This document shows positions 8,644-16,777 of a stretch of DNA of 64,000 nt, one piece after another. The notes under the pieces were generated by a model. The model was not told the DNA's origin and ran no database searches. It saw only the letters and a list, made by a program, of their open reading frames with translations. The stretch is taken from assembly GCF_026967795.1 (NCBI RefSeq), contig NZ_JAPVBH010000003.1, positions 186,001-250,000 on the forward strand. The letters are read 5' to 3'. The DNA comes from Modestobacter sp. VKM Ac-2986. Lineage in GTDB: Bacteria; Actinomycetota; Actinomycetes; Mycobacteriales; Geodermatophilaceae. Position 1 is the stretch's first letter. The number at the start of each line of letters is the position of its first letter. Position numbers and translations under genes: made by a program.

Positions 8644-9762
8644 GTGACCGACGCCCCCTCCCCCGCCCCAGGCTCGCGGATCCGCTGGCGCCGCGGCGAG
8701 GTGACCGAGCTCGGCCGGACGTGGCACGACGCCCGCGAGCTGACCGTGGCCGTGCCCGGTGACGGCGCGGTGCCGGCCCTGGCACACCCGTCGGTGGTCG
8801 GGGACCCCCAGGTCGGCGACACGGTACTGCTGAACACCACGGCGTGGGCGCAGCACCTGGGCACCGGCGGGTACGCCCTCGTCGTCGCCGTCCCCGACCG
8901 GCTGCCGCTGGACCCGGCCGGCCCCGGGCACCTGGTGAAGGGCCGGTACGGCCCCCTGCAGGTGACGGTGCCCGGCGTCGACGAGCAGGGCAGCGAGCAC
9001 CACGCCACCATCGCCGAGGCCGAGGACCTCGACGGGATGCCGGTGGTGGTGGCCGACCTGCACTCCGCGCTGCCGGCGGTCGTGGCCGGGGCGCACGTCA
9101 CCGACCCGGCACTGCGCATCGCCTACGTGATGACCGACGGCGGGGCGCTGCCGGCGTCCTTCAGCCGGACCCTCGACGCCCTGGCCGGGTCGCTGGTCGG
9201 GGTGGTGACCGTGGGGCAGGCCTTCGGCGGTGACCTGGAGGCGGTCACCGTGCACACCGGGCTGCTGGCGGCCCGGCACGTGCTGCGCGCCGACATCGCC
9301 GTCGTCACCCAGGGCCCGGGCAACCTGGGGACCGGGACGCCGTGGGGCTTCTCCGGGGTGGCGGCCGGCGACGCGTGCAACGCCGTCGCCGTGCTGGGCG
9401 GACGCACCATCGGTGCACTGCGGATCTCCGACGCCGACCCCCGGCCGCGACACCGCGGGGTCTCCCACCACTCGCTGACCGCCTTCGGCCGGGTGGCGCT
9501 GGCCGGGGTGACCCTGGTGGCGCCGCGCGGGCTGGGCTCGGAGCTGGGCAGCCAGATCGAGGAGGACCTGGCCGGGCAGCCCGAGCGCAACCCCGTCGAG
9601 TGGGTGGACAGCGCCGGGCTGGACGACGCGCTGGCCGCCTCCCCCGCGCAGCTGTCGACGATGGGCCGCGGGCTGGCCGAGGACCGCCCCTACTTCCTCT
9701 CCGCCGCCGCGGCCGGCCGCTACGCCGCGCAGCTCACCCTCTTCGGCCCGCCCCCGGCCTGA
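8644..9762 (+). CDS. DUF3866 family protein
   Basis: A 372-residue soluble protein of a family common in actinobacteria, without known activity. Recognisable segments are IRWRRGEVTELGRTW near the start, the GHLVKGRYGPLQV region, and the central RIAYVMTDGGALPASFSRTLDAL, followed by ITVGQAFGGDLEAV-like glycine-rich loops, the QGPGNLGTGTPWGFSG loop and RHRGVSHHSLTAFGRV. The Gly-rich loops suggest a Rossmann-like ligand-binding fold (inference). The GTG 8644 start is supported by TACTCT. It is divergent from pafB and convergent with the SDR gene. Confidence 0.8.
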   Translation: MTDAPSPAPGSRIRWRRGEVTELGRTWHDARELTVAVPGDGAVPALAHPSVVGDPQVGDTVLLNTTAWAQHLGTGGYALVVAVPDRLPLDPAGPGHLVKGRYGPLQVTVPGVDEQGSEHHATIAEAEDLDGMPVVVADLHSALPAVVAGAHVTDPALRIAYVMTDGGALPASFSRTLDALAGSLVGVVTVGQAFGGDLEAVTVHTGLLAARHVLRADIAVVTQGPGNLGTGTPWGFSGVAAGDACNAVAVLGGRTIGALRISDADPRPRHRGVSHHSLTAFGRVALAGVTLVAPRGLGSELGSQIEEDLAGQPERNPVEWVDSAGLDDALAASPAQLSTMGRGLAEDRPYFLSAAAAGRYAAQLTLFGPPPA

Positions 9763-9882
9763 GCTCCGTCGTCCCGGGGTCTCGCCGTCCTGCGGCTCCG
9801 CCGTCCGATCGCTGTGCACGCGCTTCGTGCGCAGTGCCCGTGCTGCCGCGCGGGTGACGTGGACACAACGCGTGCAGCGCGG

Positions 9883-10632
9883 TCAGGCCCAGCGGCGGAA
9901 GCCGCCCTCGGCGTCGAGGGTCTGCCCGGTGACCGAGCGGGCGTCGGGGCCGGTCAGCCACGCCACGACGCCAGCCGCCTCGTCCGCGGTGTTCCACCGG
10001 CCACGCGGCATGGCCCGGGCGACCAGGTCGGCCTGGGCGGGGCCGGCCCACCCGGTGTCGGTCGGGCCGGGGTTGAGGCAGTTGCAGGTGATGCCGGCGT
10101 CGATGAGCGCCTCGGCCAGCGACAGGGTCATCTGCTGGACGGCGCCCTTGCTGATCGCGTAGGGCAGCTCGTCGGCCATCGGCCCGCGGTGCTGCCCGGA
10201 GGTGAACAGGACGACGGCGCCCGGTCCGGCCGCGGGCTCGTACTGGGCGGCGAGGGCCTGGGTGAGCAGCAGGCTGCCCCGGGCGTTCACGGCGAAGCAC
10301 AGGTCGACCTCGGCGGCATCGACGTCGGCCAGCCCACCTCGGGCGCTGCGTGCGTGCGCGGCGACCAGGGTGGTGAGCGGGCCGACGGCATCCCGGGCGG
10401 CGGCGACCAACGCGGCCGGGGCAGCGGGGTCGGCCAGGTCGCAGCTGACGTGCGGCGGGTCGCCGAGGGCGGCGAGGACCGCGGCGAGGTCGTCACCGTC
10501 CCAGGGCTGCTCCGCGTCGTGCGGGGCCCAGGAGGAGACGACGACCCGGTCGCCGCGGTCGATCAGCCGCCGGGCGACGGCGAACCCGATGGAGGCCCGG
10601 CGGCTGACGCCGGTGACGAGGACGGTGCCCAT
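9883..10632 (-). CDS. SDR family NAD(P)-dependent oxidoreductase
   Basis: A 249-residue classical short-chain dehydrogenase. The N-terminal TGVSRRASIG matches the TGxxxGxG cofactor loop in degenerate form, as in FabG-like proteins that begin TGVSRR. The central part has LLVAAHARS-type strand 4, a serine in VLFTSGQHRG, and the catalytic YAISKGAV (Tyr-x-x-x-Lys). LNPGPTDTGW is the usual PG motif, and the end is TGQTLDAEGGFRRWA. The substrate cannot be inferred. Confidence 0.88.
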   Translation of the reverse strand: MGTVLVTGVSRRASIGFAVARRLIDRGDRVVVSSWAPHDAEQPWDGDDLAAVLAALGDPPHVSCDLADPAAPAALVAAARDAVGPLTTLVAAHARSARGGLADVDAAEVDLCFAVNARGSLLLTQALAAQYEPAAGPGAVVLFTSGQHRGPMADELPYAISKGAVQQMTLSLAEALIDAGITCNCLNPGPTDTGWAGPAQADLVARAMPRGRWNTADEAAGVVAWLTGPDARSVTGQTLDAEGGFRRWA

Positions 10633-10666
10633 GCCCGGAGTCTCCCGGGCGACGCCAGCGGTTTCC

Positions 10667-11722
10667 TCAGACCGGCGTCCAGTGCTCCCACTCGTCGTCC
10701 GAGCGCCGCCACCGGGTGGGCGCCCCCAGCTCGGGCAGGTCGGTCAGCCACCAGGTGACGTCGGGCTCGAAGCCGGCGAGCAGGGTGGAGGCCGGAGGGC
10801 CGGGGACGTCGACCGGGAGCGCCCGGCCGGCGGTGGACAGGTAGCCGTCGACGGTCAGGTGCACGCCGTCCCACTCTTCGGCCACCGCCGCCCAGTCCGG
10901 GATCAGCCACCTGCCGTCCCACCCCGTGAGCTGCCACCACGTGCCCCGGCGCAGCACGGTGACCTCCTGCGGGTGCAGCTGCACCAGGTCCGCCCAGTCG
11001 GCCGGACCGGTGACCTCGAACACCCGGGCAGCGTCGGGCACCTGGACCGGCCACGAGACCGCCGAGGACCACCCCAGGGTGTCCTCGACCAGCGGCAGCC
11101 GGGTCGGGACTGCCGGCGAGCCGGGCACCGCTCCCGTGGTGAGGCCGTACCAGTCGTGGGCAGGGGTCGACCACCACGCCTCGCCCCACTGGTCGCGCGG
11201 GTCGGCGGTCCGCTCCCCCGCCGCCCGCCGCTCGTCCTCGCGGACGGCGTCCCGCCAGCGCGCGAGCGCGGACCGTGCACCGGTGAACCGCGGTGCCGGG
11301 TGCTCGGGCTCCCAGCCGACGACGTGCTGGCCGGCGGCGTCGAGGGGACGGCTCCACCACCGGGACGCCGGGGACGCAACGACCAGCTCGGCCACCGGGC
11401 GCAGCAACGCCGCGGTCTCGTCATCGGCGAGGAGCTGGTCCTCGTCGTCCGCCGGCTGCCAGTACATCGCCCTCTCGACCGACCTGGCCAAGGCGGCGAG
11501 CAGCTCCGCCGGACCGACCCCGGAGAGGTCGGTCGCGGCGATCTCGGCGGCGAGCGACGACCGGAGGTCGCCGACCTCGAACCGGCCTACGGGGTACCCG
11601 GCCGACCCGTCCCGCCAGATGAGCTGCGGCCAGCCCCAGGACTCCCGCGACGCCTCCGCCAGCTCGAGGCACAGCCGACGGCCCCGGGGACCGGACAGGA
11701 GAGCGTCGGCGCGGCTGGTCAC
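10667..11722 (-). CDS. Hypothetical protein, Trp-rich, next to pafA
   Basis: A 351-residue soluble protein without a recognised domain. It opens SRADALLSGPRGRRLCLELA and contains many tryptophans, notably WWSTPAHDWYGLTTG, GTWWQLTGWDGRWLIPDW and DVTWWLTDLPELG. The three parts look like an N-terminal helical domain and a beta-rich C-terminal half with repeated W-D elements. GTG 11722 is chosen because CAGACT sits 6 nt upstream and homologue-like N-termini begin VTSRADALLSGPRG; GTG 11740 would add six residues. It lies 22 bp downstream of pafA on the same strand. Confidence 0.65.
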   Translation of the reverse strand: MTSRADALLSGPRGRRLCLELAEASRESWGWPQLIWRDGSAGYPVGRFEVGDLRSSLAAEIAATDLSGVGPAELLAALARSVERAMYWQPADDEDQLLADDETAALLRPVAELVVASPASRWWSRPLDAAGQHVVGWEPEHPAPRFTGARSALARWRDAVREDERRAAGERTADPRDQWGEAWWSTPAHDWYGLTTGAVPGSPAVPTRLPLVEDTLGWSSAVSWPVQVPDAARVFEVTGPADWADLVQLHPQEVTVLRRGTWWQLTGWDGRWLIPDWAAVAEEWDGVHLTVDGYLSTAGRALPVDVPGPPASTLLAGFEPDVTWWLTDLPELGAPTRWRRSDDEWEHWTPV

Positions 11723-11744
11723 CACGGGAGTCTGACCCACCGGG

Positions 11745-13103
11745 CTACATGCTGGAGATCAGCTTCTCCACGCGCTCGTCGACGGACTTGAACGGGTCCT
11801 TGCACAGCACGGTGCGCTGGGCCTGGTCGTTGAGCTTGAGGTGCACCCAGTCGACGGTGAAGTCCCGCCGCTTCTCCTGCGCGCGCCGGATGAACTCACC
11901 GCGCAGCTTGGCCCGGGTGGTCTGCGGTGGCACGTTCTTGGCCTCGAAGATCGCCGGGTCGTGGGCGACCCGCTCGACCTGGCCGGCGTTCTGCAACAGG
12001 TAGTACAGGCCCCGGTCGCGGCGGATGTCGTGGTAGGCGAGGTCCAGCTGGGCGACCCGGGGGCTGGACAGTGGGAGGTCGCGCTTGGCCATGTAGCGGT
12101 GGATCAGCGAGTGCTTGATCGCCCAGTCGACCTCCCGGTCGATCAGCGACAGGTCGCCGGTGTCGACGGCCTTGAGGGTGCGGCCCCACAGCTCGAGCAT
12201 CTGCCGGTGCACCGGGCCGTAGCCCTCGCGGTCGACGAACTCCGCCGCCCGGTCGTGGTACTCCTGCTGGATCTCCAGCGCCGACATCTCCCGGCCGTTG
12301 GCCAGGCGCACCCGGCGTCGTCCGGTGAGGTCGTGGCTCATCTCGCGGATGGCCCGGATCGGGTTCTCCAGCGCCATGTCCCGGATGGGGACGCCCTGCT
12401 CGATCATCCGCAGCACCAGGTCGGTGATGGTGACCTTGAGCAGGGTGGTCGTCTCGCTCATGTTCGAGTCGCCGACGATCACGTGCAGCCGGCGGTACTT
12501 CTCGGCGTCGGCGTGCGGCTCGTCGCGGGTGTTGATGATCGGCCGCGAGCGGGTGGTGGCGCTGGAGACGCCCTCCCAGATGTGCTCCGCGCGCTGGCTG
12601 ACGCAGTAGACCGCCCCGCGCGGGGTCTGCAGCACCTTGCCCGCACCGACGACGATCTGCCGACTGACCAGGAACGGGATGAGGACGTCGGCCAGGCGGC
12701 TGAACTCGCCCTGCCGGCCCACCAGGTAGTTCTCGTGACAGCCGTAGCTGTTGCCGGCCGAGTCGGTGTTGTTCTTGAACAGGTAGATGTCGCCGAACAC
12801 GCCCTCCTCGTTCAGGCGCTGCTCGGCGTCGATCATCAGGCCCTCGAGGATGCGCTCCCCGGCCTTGTCGTGGACGACCAGCTCGGTGACGTCGTCGCAC
12901 TCGGCGGTGGCGTACTCGGGGTGGCTGCCGACGTCGAGGTAGAGCCGGGAGCCGTTGCGCAGGAAGACGTTGGAGCTGCGCCCCCAGGAGACGACCCGGC
13001 GGAAGAGGTAGCGGGCCACCTCGTCCGGCGAGAGCCGGCGCTGGCCCTGGAAGGTGCACGTGACGCCGTACTCGGTCTCGATGCCGAAGATCCGTCGCTC
13101 CAC
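11745..13103 (-). CDS. pafA: Pup--protein ligase PafA
   Basis: A 452-residue carboxylate-amine ligase that phosphorylates the C-terminal glutamate of Pup and joins it to substrate lysines. It starts [15 protein letters not shown], the ATP/Mg-binding glutamate loop, and has [17 protein letters not shown] with the catalytic-base Asp57. [16 protein letters not shown] and [25 protein letters not shown] are signature blocks shared with Dop. The length matches the family exactly. GTG 13103 is supported by TAGGCT ending 7 nt upstream, so pafA has its own promoter beyond prcA. Confidence 0.97.
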   Translation of the reverse strand: MERRIFGIETEYGVTCTFQGQRRLSPDEVARYLFRRVVSWGRSSNVFLRNGSRLYLDVGSHPEYATAECDDVTELVVHDKAGERILEGLMIDAEQRLNEEGVFGDIYLFKNNTDSAGNSYGCHENYLVGRQGEFSRLADVLIPFLVSRQIVVGAGKVLQTPRGAVYCVSQRAEHIWEGVSSATTRSRPIINTRDEPHADAEKYRRLHVIVGDSNMSETTTLLKVTITDLVLRMIEQGVPIRDMALENPIRAIREMSHDLTGRRRVRLANGREMSALEIQQEYHDRAAEFVDREGYGPVHRQMLELWGRTLKAVDTGDLSLIDREVDWAIKHSLIHRYMAKRDLPLSSPRVAQLDLAYHDIRRDRGLYYLLQNAGQVERVAHDPAIFEAKNVPPQTTRAKLRGEFIRRAQEKRRDFTVDWVHLKLNDQAQRTVLCKDPFKSVDERVEKLISSM

Positions 13104-13110
13104 CCCACCC

Positions 13111-13116
13111 AGCCTA
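13111..13116 (-). promoter_or_regulatory. -10 element (TAGGCT) of pafA
   Basis: TANNNT hexamer 7 nt before GTG 13103, consistent with a leaderless pafA mRNA separate from prcBA. Confidence 0.4.
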
Positions 13117-13162
13117 GGCGTCCGCGGCGCGCTCGGCTCCGGTGCCGGGCGCGCCGCGCCGC

Positions 13163-14041
13163 TCACTGCTGGGTGCCGTCGGGACCGTCCTGCTGCTCGG
13201 CGTCCGCGTGGCCCCCAGCGGTGTCGACCGCCGTCGGGTCGCCCAGACCGGGCGGGGTGCCCGGGGCGGGGGCGCTGGGGGCGTGGCCGGCGCCGGCCTC
13301 GGCCGGGGTGGCCTCGGAGGAGGGCACCGGCTGGTCGGTCAGCAGGGCGGTGAGGGCCGCGCCAACGACCCGGCGGAAGGTGCGCTTGGGACGGCGCCGG
13401 TCGAGGACGGCGACCTCGAGCTGCTCGGCGGGCAGCTGCTCGTGGCCACCGCCGTTGGCCGCGGTGACCGGGCTGACCGCTGACAGGGCCCGGACGCCGA
13501 CCCGCAGCGCCTGGGCCAGGTCCATGCCGGGGGTGAAGTGCTGGCGCAGGTGGCCGGTCACGGTCTCGGCCTGCCCGCCCATGACCACGAACTCCGGCTC
13601 GTCGACGATCGAGCCGTCGAAGGTGAGCCGGTAGAGCTGGTCGGCCGCGGCGGTGTCGCCGACCTCGGCGACGCAGAGCTCGACCTCATAGGGCTTCATC
13701 TGCTCGGTGAAGACCGCGCCGAGGGTCTGGGCGTAGGCGTTGGCGATGACCCGGCCGGTGACGTCGCGCCGGTTGTAGGAGTAGCCGCGGACGTCGGCCA
13801 GCCGGATGCCGGCGACCCGCAGGCTCTCGAACTCCGAGTACCGGCCCACGGCGGCGAAGCCGATCCGGTCGTAGAGCTCGCTGACCTTGTGCAGCGTGGA
13901 ACTAGGGTTCTCGGCGATGAACAGGACGCCGTCGGCGTAGGTGAGGACGGCGACGCTGCGGCCCCGGGAGATGCCCTTGCGGGCGTACTCGGAGCGGTCA
14001 CGCATGACCTGCTCGGCGGAGGCGTAGTACGGCATGGTCAT
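13163..14041 (-). CDS. prcA: Proteasome subunit alpha
   Basis: A 292-residue alpha subunit of the 20S core particle, which forms the outer gating rings. It begins [30 protein letters not shown], the alpha-type N-terminal helix and gate segment. The C-terminal 70 residues are an Ala/Pro/Thr-rich tail ending DGPDGTQQ, outside the conserved fold. ATG 14041 lies 3 bp past the prcB stop; ATG 14035 is an equally possible start and would give the usual MPYYASAEQ terminus. Confidence 0.96.
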   Translation of the reverse strand: MTMPYYASAEQVMRDRSEYARKGISRGRSVAVLTYADGVLFIAENPSSTLHKVSELYDRIGFAAVGRYSEFESLRVAGIRLADVRGYSYNRRDVTGRVIANAYAQTLGAVFTEQMKPYEVELCVAEVGDTAAADQLYRLTFDGSIVDEPEFVVMGGQAETVTGHLRQHFTPGMDLAQALRVGVRALSAVSPVTAANGGGHEQLPAEQLEVAVLDRRRPKRTFRRVVGAALTALLTDQPVPSSEATPAEAGAGHAPSAPAPGTPPGLGDPTAVDTAGGHADAEQQDGPDGTQQ

Positions 14042-14044
14042 GGC

Positions 14045-14890
14045 TCAGCCCTCCTGGCTCTGGGCGGCGGACCGCTCGGCGATGACCGTGCCGGCGACCT
14101 CGGCGACCTCGTCGTCGGTCAGGCGCACCGCGCCCTCGGCGTCGACCCGGTAGACGATCGGGTAGAGCCGGCGCACCGGGTCGGGTCCGCCGGTGGCGGA
14201 GTCGTCGTCGGCGGCGTCGTAGAGGGACTCGACGACGGTGCGGGTGGCGGCGTCGGCGGACAGGCCCGGGCGCCAGGTCTTCTTCAGCGAGTTCTTGGCG
14301 AACAGCGAGCCAGAGCCGACCGAGGCGTAGCCGCGCTCCTCGTAGTTCCCGCCGGTGACGTCGTAACTGAAGATCCGACCCGGGCTGGTGCCCTCGGCGG
14401 CGTCGAGGTCGTATCCGGCGAACAGCGGGACGACGGCCAGGCCCTGCATGGCCGCGCCCAGGTTGCCCCGGATCATCGCGGCGAGGCGGTTGGCCTTGCC
14501 GTCGAGGGACATGGTCATCCCCTCGATCTTCTCGTAGTGCTCGAGCTCGACCTGGTAGAGCCGGACCATCTCGATCGCGATGCCCGCGGCCCCGGCGATG
14601 CCGATGACCGACCAGGAGTCGGCGGCGTAGACCTTCTCGATGTCCCGGCTGGAGATCAGGTTGCCCATGGTCGCCCGGCGGTCGCCGCCCATCAGCACGC
14701 CGCCGGCGTAGGTGGCCGCGACGATGGTGGTGGCGTGCGGGGACAGCTCCCCGACCGGCAGCGCGGGCAGCGTGCGACGGCCCGGGAGCAGGTCGGGGGC
14801 GCTGCTGCCCAGGAAGTCGGTGAACGAGGAGCCCACCCGGTCCAGGTACGCCGGCGTGAAGCCGCTCCGGCCCGTTGACGCGTCGGTCAC
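14045..14890 (-). CDS. prcB: Proteasome subunit beta, with propeptide
   Basis: A 281-residue catalytic subunit. The conserved [15 protein letters not shown] marks autocleavage before Thr54, which becomes the N-terminal nucleophile; residues 1-53 are the propeptide. [12 protein letters not shown] carries the Asp and Arg of the active site, with Lys supplied later in the fold. GTG 14890 has a GAGAGGTGG ribosome-binding site. It is followed by prcA at 3 bp, so the two core subunits are co-translated. Confidence 0.96.
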   Translation of the reverse strand: MTDASTGRSGFTPAYLDRVGSSFTDFLGSSAPDLLPGRRTLPALPVGELSPHATTIVAATYAGGVLMGGDRRATMGNLISSRDIEKVYAADSWSVIGIAGAAGIAIEMVRLYQVELEHYEKIEGMTMSLDGKANRLAAMIRGNLGAAMQGLAVVPLFAGYDLDAAEGTSPGRIFSYDVTGGNYEERGYASVGSGSLFAKNSLKKTWRPGLSADAATRTVVESLYDAADDDSATGGPDPVRRLYPIVYRVDAEGAVRLTDDEVAEVAGTVIAERSAAQSQEG

Positions 14891-15002
14891 CCATCCACCT
14901 CTCTCGCCGCCAGGGGTGCACGGCCTCGACTGCACGAGCACGGCCGGCGGGACACCGCCGGACCTCGGCTCGACCCTACCGGCGGGCCGGTCGGCCGGTC
15001 GG

Positions 15003-15620
15003 TCACCGCCGCTGACCCGGCACCGGCCCGGCGAGGTGGCCGGCCCGATGAGCCTCCACGTAGCGGGCCGCAGCCCGCAGCAGCGCCGGGTCGTCCTTGA
15101 ACTGCCCTAGACCGCCGTTGCAGTTGAAGCAGAGCAGGTCACGGACCGCACCGGTGGCGTGGTCGTGGTCGACGTGGGCCGCCGGTGCCGCTCGACAGAG
15201 CGCACAGAGGCCACCCTGGTCAGCGAGCATCGCGTCGGCCTGGTCAGCGGTGATCCCGTAGCGACGTCTGAGGTGATAGGTCCGCTCGCCACCCACGGCT
15301 TCCTTCGACGTCCGCGTCCGGGCGTTGTGGCAGGGCTTGCAGTAGCTGTTGATCCCGCTGCTGCTGCCTGCGTTCCGACCAAAGGCAGAAATCTCCTGGA
15401 CGACTCCGCAATCCGGACACCACTTGCTGCCCTCGGGAACCACCATGTCGCGAGGGAATCGCCTTCGCGGTCCACCCGTACGACTGTCTCTACTGGCCCG
15501 GTGGCGCCGGCGCGCGTGGTCCTTGCAGTAGAACGCATAGCCGTCGCGGCTGTTGCTGTTCCTCGTGAAGTCCGTCAACGGGCGCGCATGACCGCAGTCG
15601 CGACAGACCTTGCTCTCCAT
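15003..15620 (-). CDS. Endonuclease VII-like HNH protein inserted between pup and prcB
   Basis: A 205-residue protein with three Cys-rich modules. The first is [16 protein letters not shown] with CKDHARRRH downstream (about 5-40). The second is [16 protein letters not shown] with [10 protein letters not shown] (about 68-105). The third is the C-terminal recombination endonuclease VII core, CALC then [20 protein letters not shown] (about 138-172), with the catalytic DH/HNH residues present. The first two look like a duplicated zinc ribbon. Such enzymes cut branched DNA or nick phage/plasmid DNA; the substrate here is unknown. The gene and flanks are less GC-rich than neighbours. ATG 15620 is 27 bp after the pup stop, and TAGTCT lies 10 nt upstream. 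Confidence 0.85.
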   Translation of the reverse strand: MESKVCRDCGHARPLTDFTRNSNSRDGYAFYCKDHARRRHRASRDSRTGGPRRRFPRDMVVPEGSKWCPDCGVVQEISAFGRNAGSSSGINSYCKPCHNARTRTSKEAVGGERTYHLRRRYGITADQADAMLADQGGLCALCRAAPAAHVDHDHATGAVRDLLCFNCNGGLGQFKDDPALLRAAARYVEAHRAGHLAGPVPGQRR

Positions 15621-15630
15621 CAAGTCGTCG

Positions 15631-15636
15631 AGACTA
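15631..15636 (-). promoter_or_regulatory. -10 element (TAGTCT) in front of the endonuclease gene
   Basis: TANNNT hexamer in an A/T-rich patch between the pup stop and the endonuclease ATG. It is 10 nt from ATG 15620 and 7 nt from an in-frame TTG 15623. Confidence 0.35.
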
Positions 15637-15647
15637 AATGATCTTGT

Positions 15648-15857
15648 TCACTGACCCCCTTTCTGAACGTACGATTTCACGAACTCCTCGGCGTTCTCCT
15701 CCAGCACCCCGTCGATCTCGTCGAGAAGTGAGTCGACGTCGTCGGTCACCTCCTTCGTGCGCTCGGAGACCTCGGTGTCGACAGAGGCCTCCACCTCCTC
15801 GGTCTCCTCGCGCGAACGCGTCGACCGCTGCTGCCCGCCGGTGTCCCTCGTGGCCAT
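15648..15857 (-). CDS. pup: Prokaryotic ubiquitin-like protein Pup
   Basis: A 69-residue intrinsically disordered modifier. The C-terminal half contains the coiled-coil segment that threads into Mpa (SLLDEIDGVLEENAEEFV), and the protein ends SYVQKGGQ. The terminal Gln means Dop must deamidate it to Glu before PafA can conjugate it. A GGAGGGTGAG ribosome-binding site precedes ATG 15857. It heads the pup-endonuclease-prcB-prcA gene string. Confidence 0.98.
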   Translation of the reverse strand: MATRDTGGQQRSTRSREETEEVEASVDTEVSERTKEVTDDVDSLLDEIDGVLEENAEEFVKSYVQKGGQ

Positions 15858-15895
15858 CTCACCCTCCGGTGTCTGGTGTGGGTCCCTCTGCCGCG

Positions 15896-15901
15896 AACCT
15901 A
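15896..15901 (-). promoter_or_regulatory. -10 element (TAGGTT) upstream of pup
   Basis: TANNNT hexamer about 39 nt before the pup start. It predicts a leader of roughly 30 nt carrying the strong Shine-Dalgarno sequence. Confidence 0.3.
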
Positions 15902-15984
15902 CTCGCGGGACGTGACAGTCCGCCGACGTTCTCGGGACCGGCACCCGACGACGCACCGGCGTCCACAGCCCGCGGGCCGGTGAC

Positions 15985-16000
15985 GAGACCGGCGGGTCTC
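15985..16000. promoter_or_regulatory. inverted repeat GAGACC-GGCG-GGTCTC, operator candidate
   Basis: A 6-bp perfect inverted repeat with a 4-nt spacer. It is embedded in GCCGGTGACGAGACCGG, a 17-mer found identically at the MMPL promoter (56782-56798). It lies about 95 bp upstream of the predicted pup transcription start. Confidence 0.35.
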
Positions 16001-16074
16001 CTCGGCCAGGACAGGCCGGCTGCCCTGTCGGCGCTTGCCGGGCGTCACTCCTCCCCTTGCCGCCGCTTTTCTTT

Positions 16075-16088
16075 CCGATCCGGATCGG
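16075..16088. promoter_or_regulatory. 14-bp perfect palindrome CCGATCCGGATCGG
   Basis: It is self-complementary over all 14 bases, follows a T-rich tract and lies 92 bp before the MDMPI gene start, with GTAAAGTTGGGGATAAC just downstream as a possible promoter. It is a candidate operator for a dimeric repressor. Confidence 0.35.
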
Positions 16089-16180
16089 CGTAAAGTTGGG
16101 GATAACGGTCGATGTGCTGGACGTCGGGATCGTCCACCTGCGACGGTCTCCACACCGACGGCCGACGACGGGGACCGCAG

Positions 16181-16777
16181 ATGACCGAGCACGACGTCCG
16201 GGCCTGGGTGGCGCAGACCTACGAGGGCCTCGCCGACCTGCTGCGCGACGACACCTGGGACGCCCCCTCGCTGTGCGCCGGCTGGCAGGTCCGGCATGTG
16301 GTGGCGCACGTGACCATGCCCGCCCGGCTCACCCCCGCACAGTTCGGCGCCGAGCTGGCCGCGGCCCACGGCGACTTCGGCGTCCTCTCCGACACCGTCG
16401 CCGCCCGGGACGCCGAGCTGCCCCGGGCCGAGCTGCTCGCCGCCCTGCGCTCTCCGCAGCTGCACGGCTGGCAGCCGCCGGGCGGTGGCGGAGCCGGAGC
16501 GCTGAACCACGCCGTCGTCCACTCCCTGGACGTGACCGTTGCCCTCGGCGCACCGCCGACCGCACCGGCCCCCGCGCTGACCGCCGTCCTGGACCAGCTG
16601 GCCGACGGCACCGTCTTCGGGCTCGACCTGACCGGCGTCCGGCTGCAGGCGACCGACGGCGACTGGGACGCCGGCGACGGCGACGTCGTCCGTGCCGACC
16701 GCGGCGGGCTCGTCGCCCTGCTGGCCGGCCGCACGCTGCCCGACGGCCGGGCCCTCCCCCGGGTCAGCGCGCGGTGA
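16181..16777 (+). CDS. Maleylpyruvate isomerase/DinB-fold family protein (mycothiol-dependent type)
   Basis: A 198-residue protein of the MDMPI superfamily. The N-terminal helix bundle ([20 protein letters not shown]) is followed by [16 protein letters not shown], where conserved histidines bind the divalent metal used with mycothiol. The [14 protein letters not shown] block is a later metal-ligand helix. The substrate is unknown. The host makes mycothiol (mshC is in this window), which fits. It is on the opposite strand from the proteasome genes, and its last 14 bp overlap the 3' end of dop. Confidence 0.8.
   Translation: MTEHDVRAWVAQTYEGLADLLRDDTWDAPSLCAGWQVRHVVAHVTMPARLTPAQFGAELAAAHGDFGVLSDTVAARDAELPRAELLAALRSPQLHGWQPPGGGGAGALNHAVVHSLDVTVALGAPPTAPAPALTAVLDQLADGTVFGLDLTGVRLQATDGDWDAGDGDVVRADRGGLVALLAGRTLPDGRALPRVSAR

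Larger units (their letters stand above)
15858..16180. other. 323-bp divergent intergenic region between pup and the MDMPI gene
   Basis: No gene is seen. It holds the putative pup -10 (15896-15901), the inverted repeat GAGACC-N4-GGTCTC (15985-16000), a 14-bp palindrome (16075-16088) and a locally T-rich tract (16067-16076) before the MDMPI gene. Confidence 0.6.
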
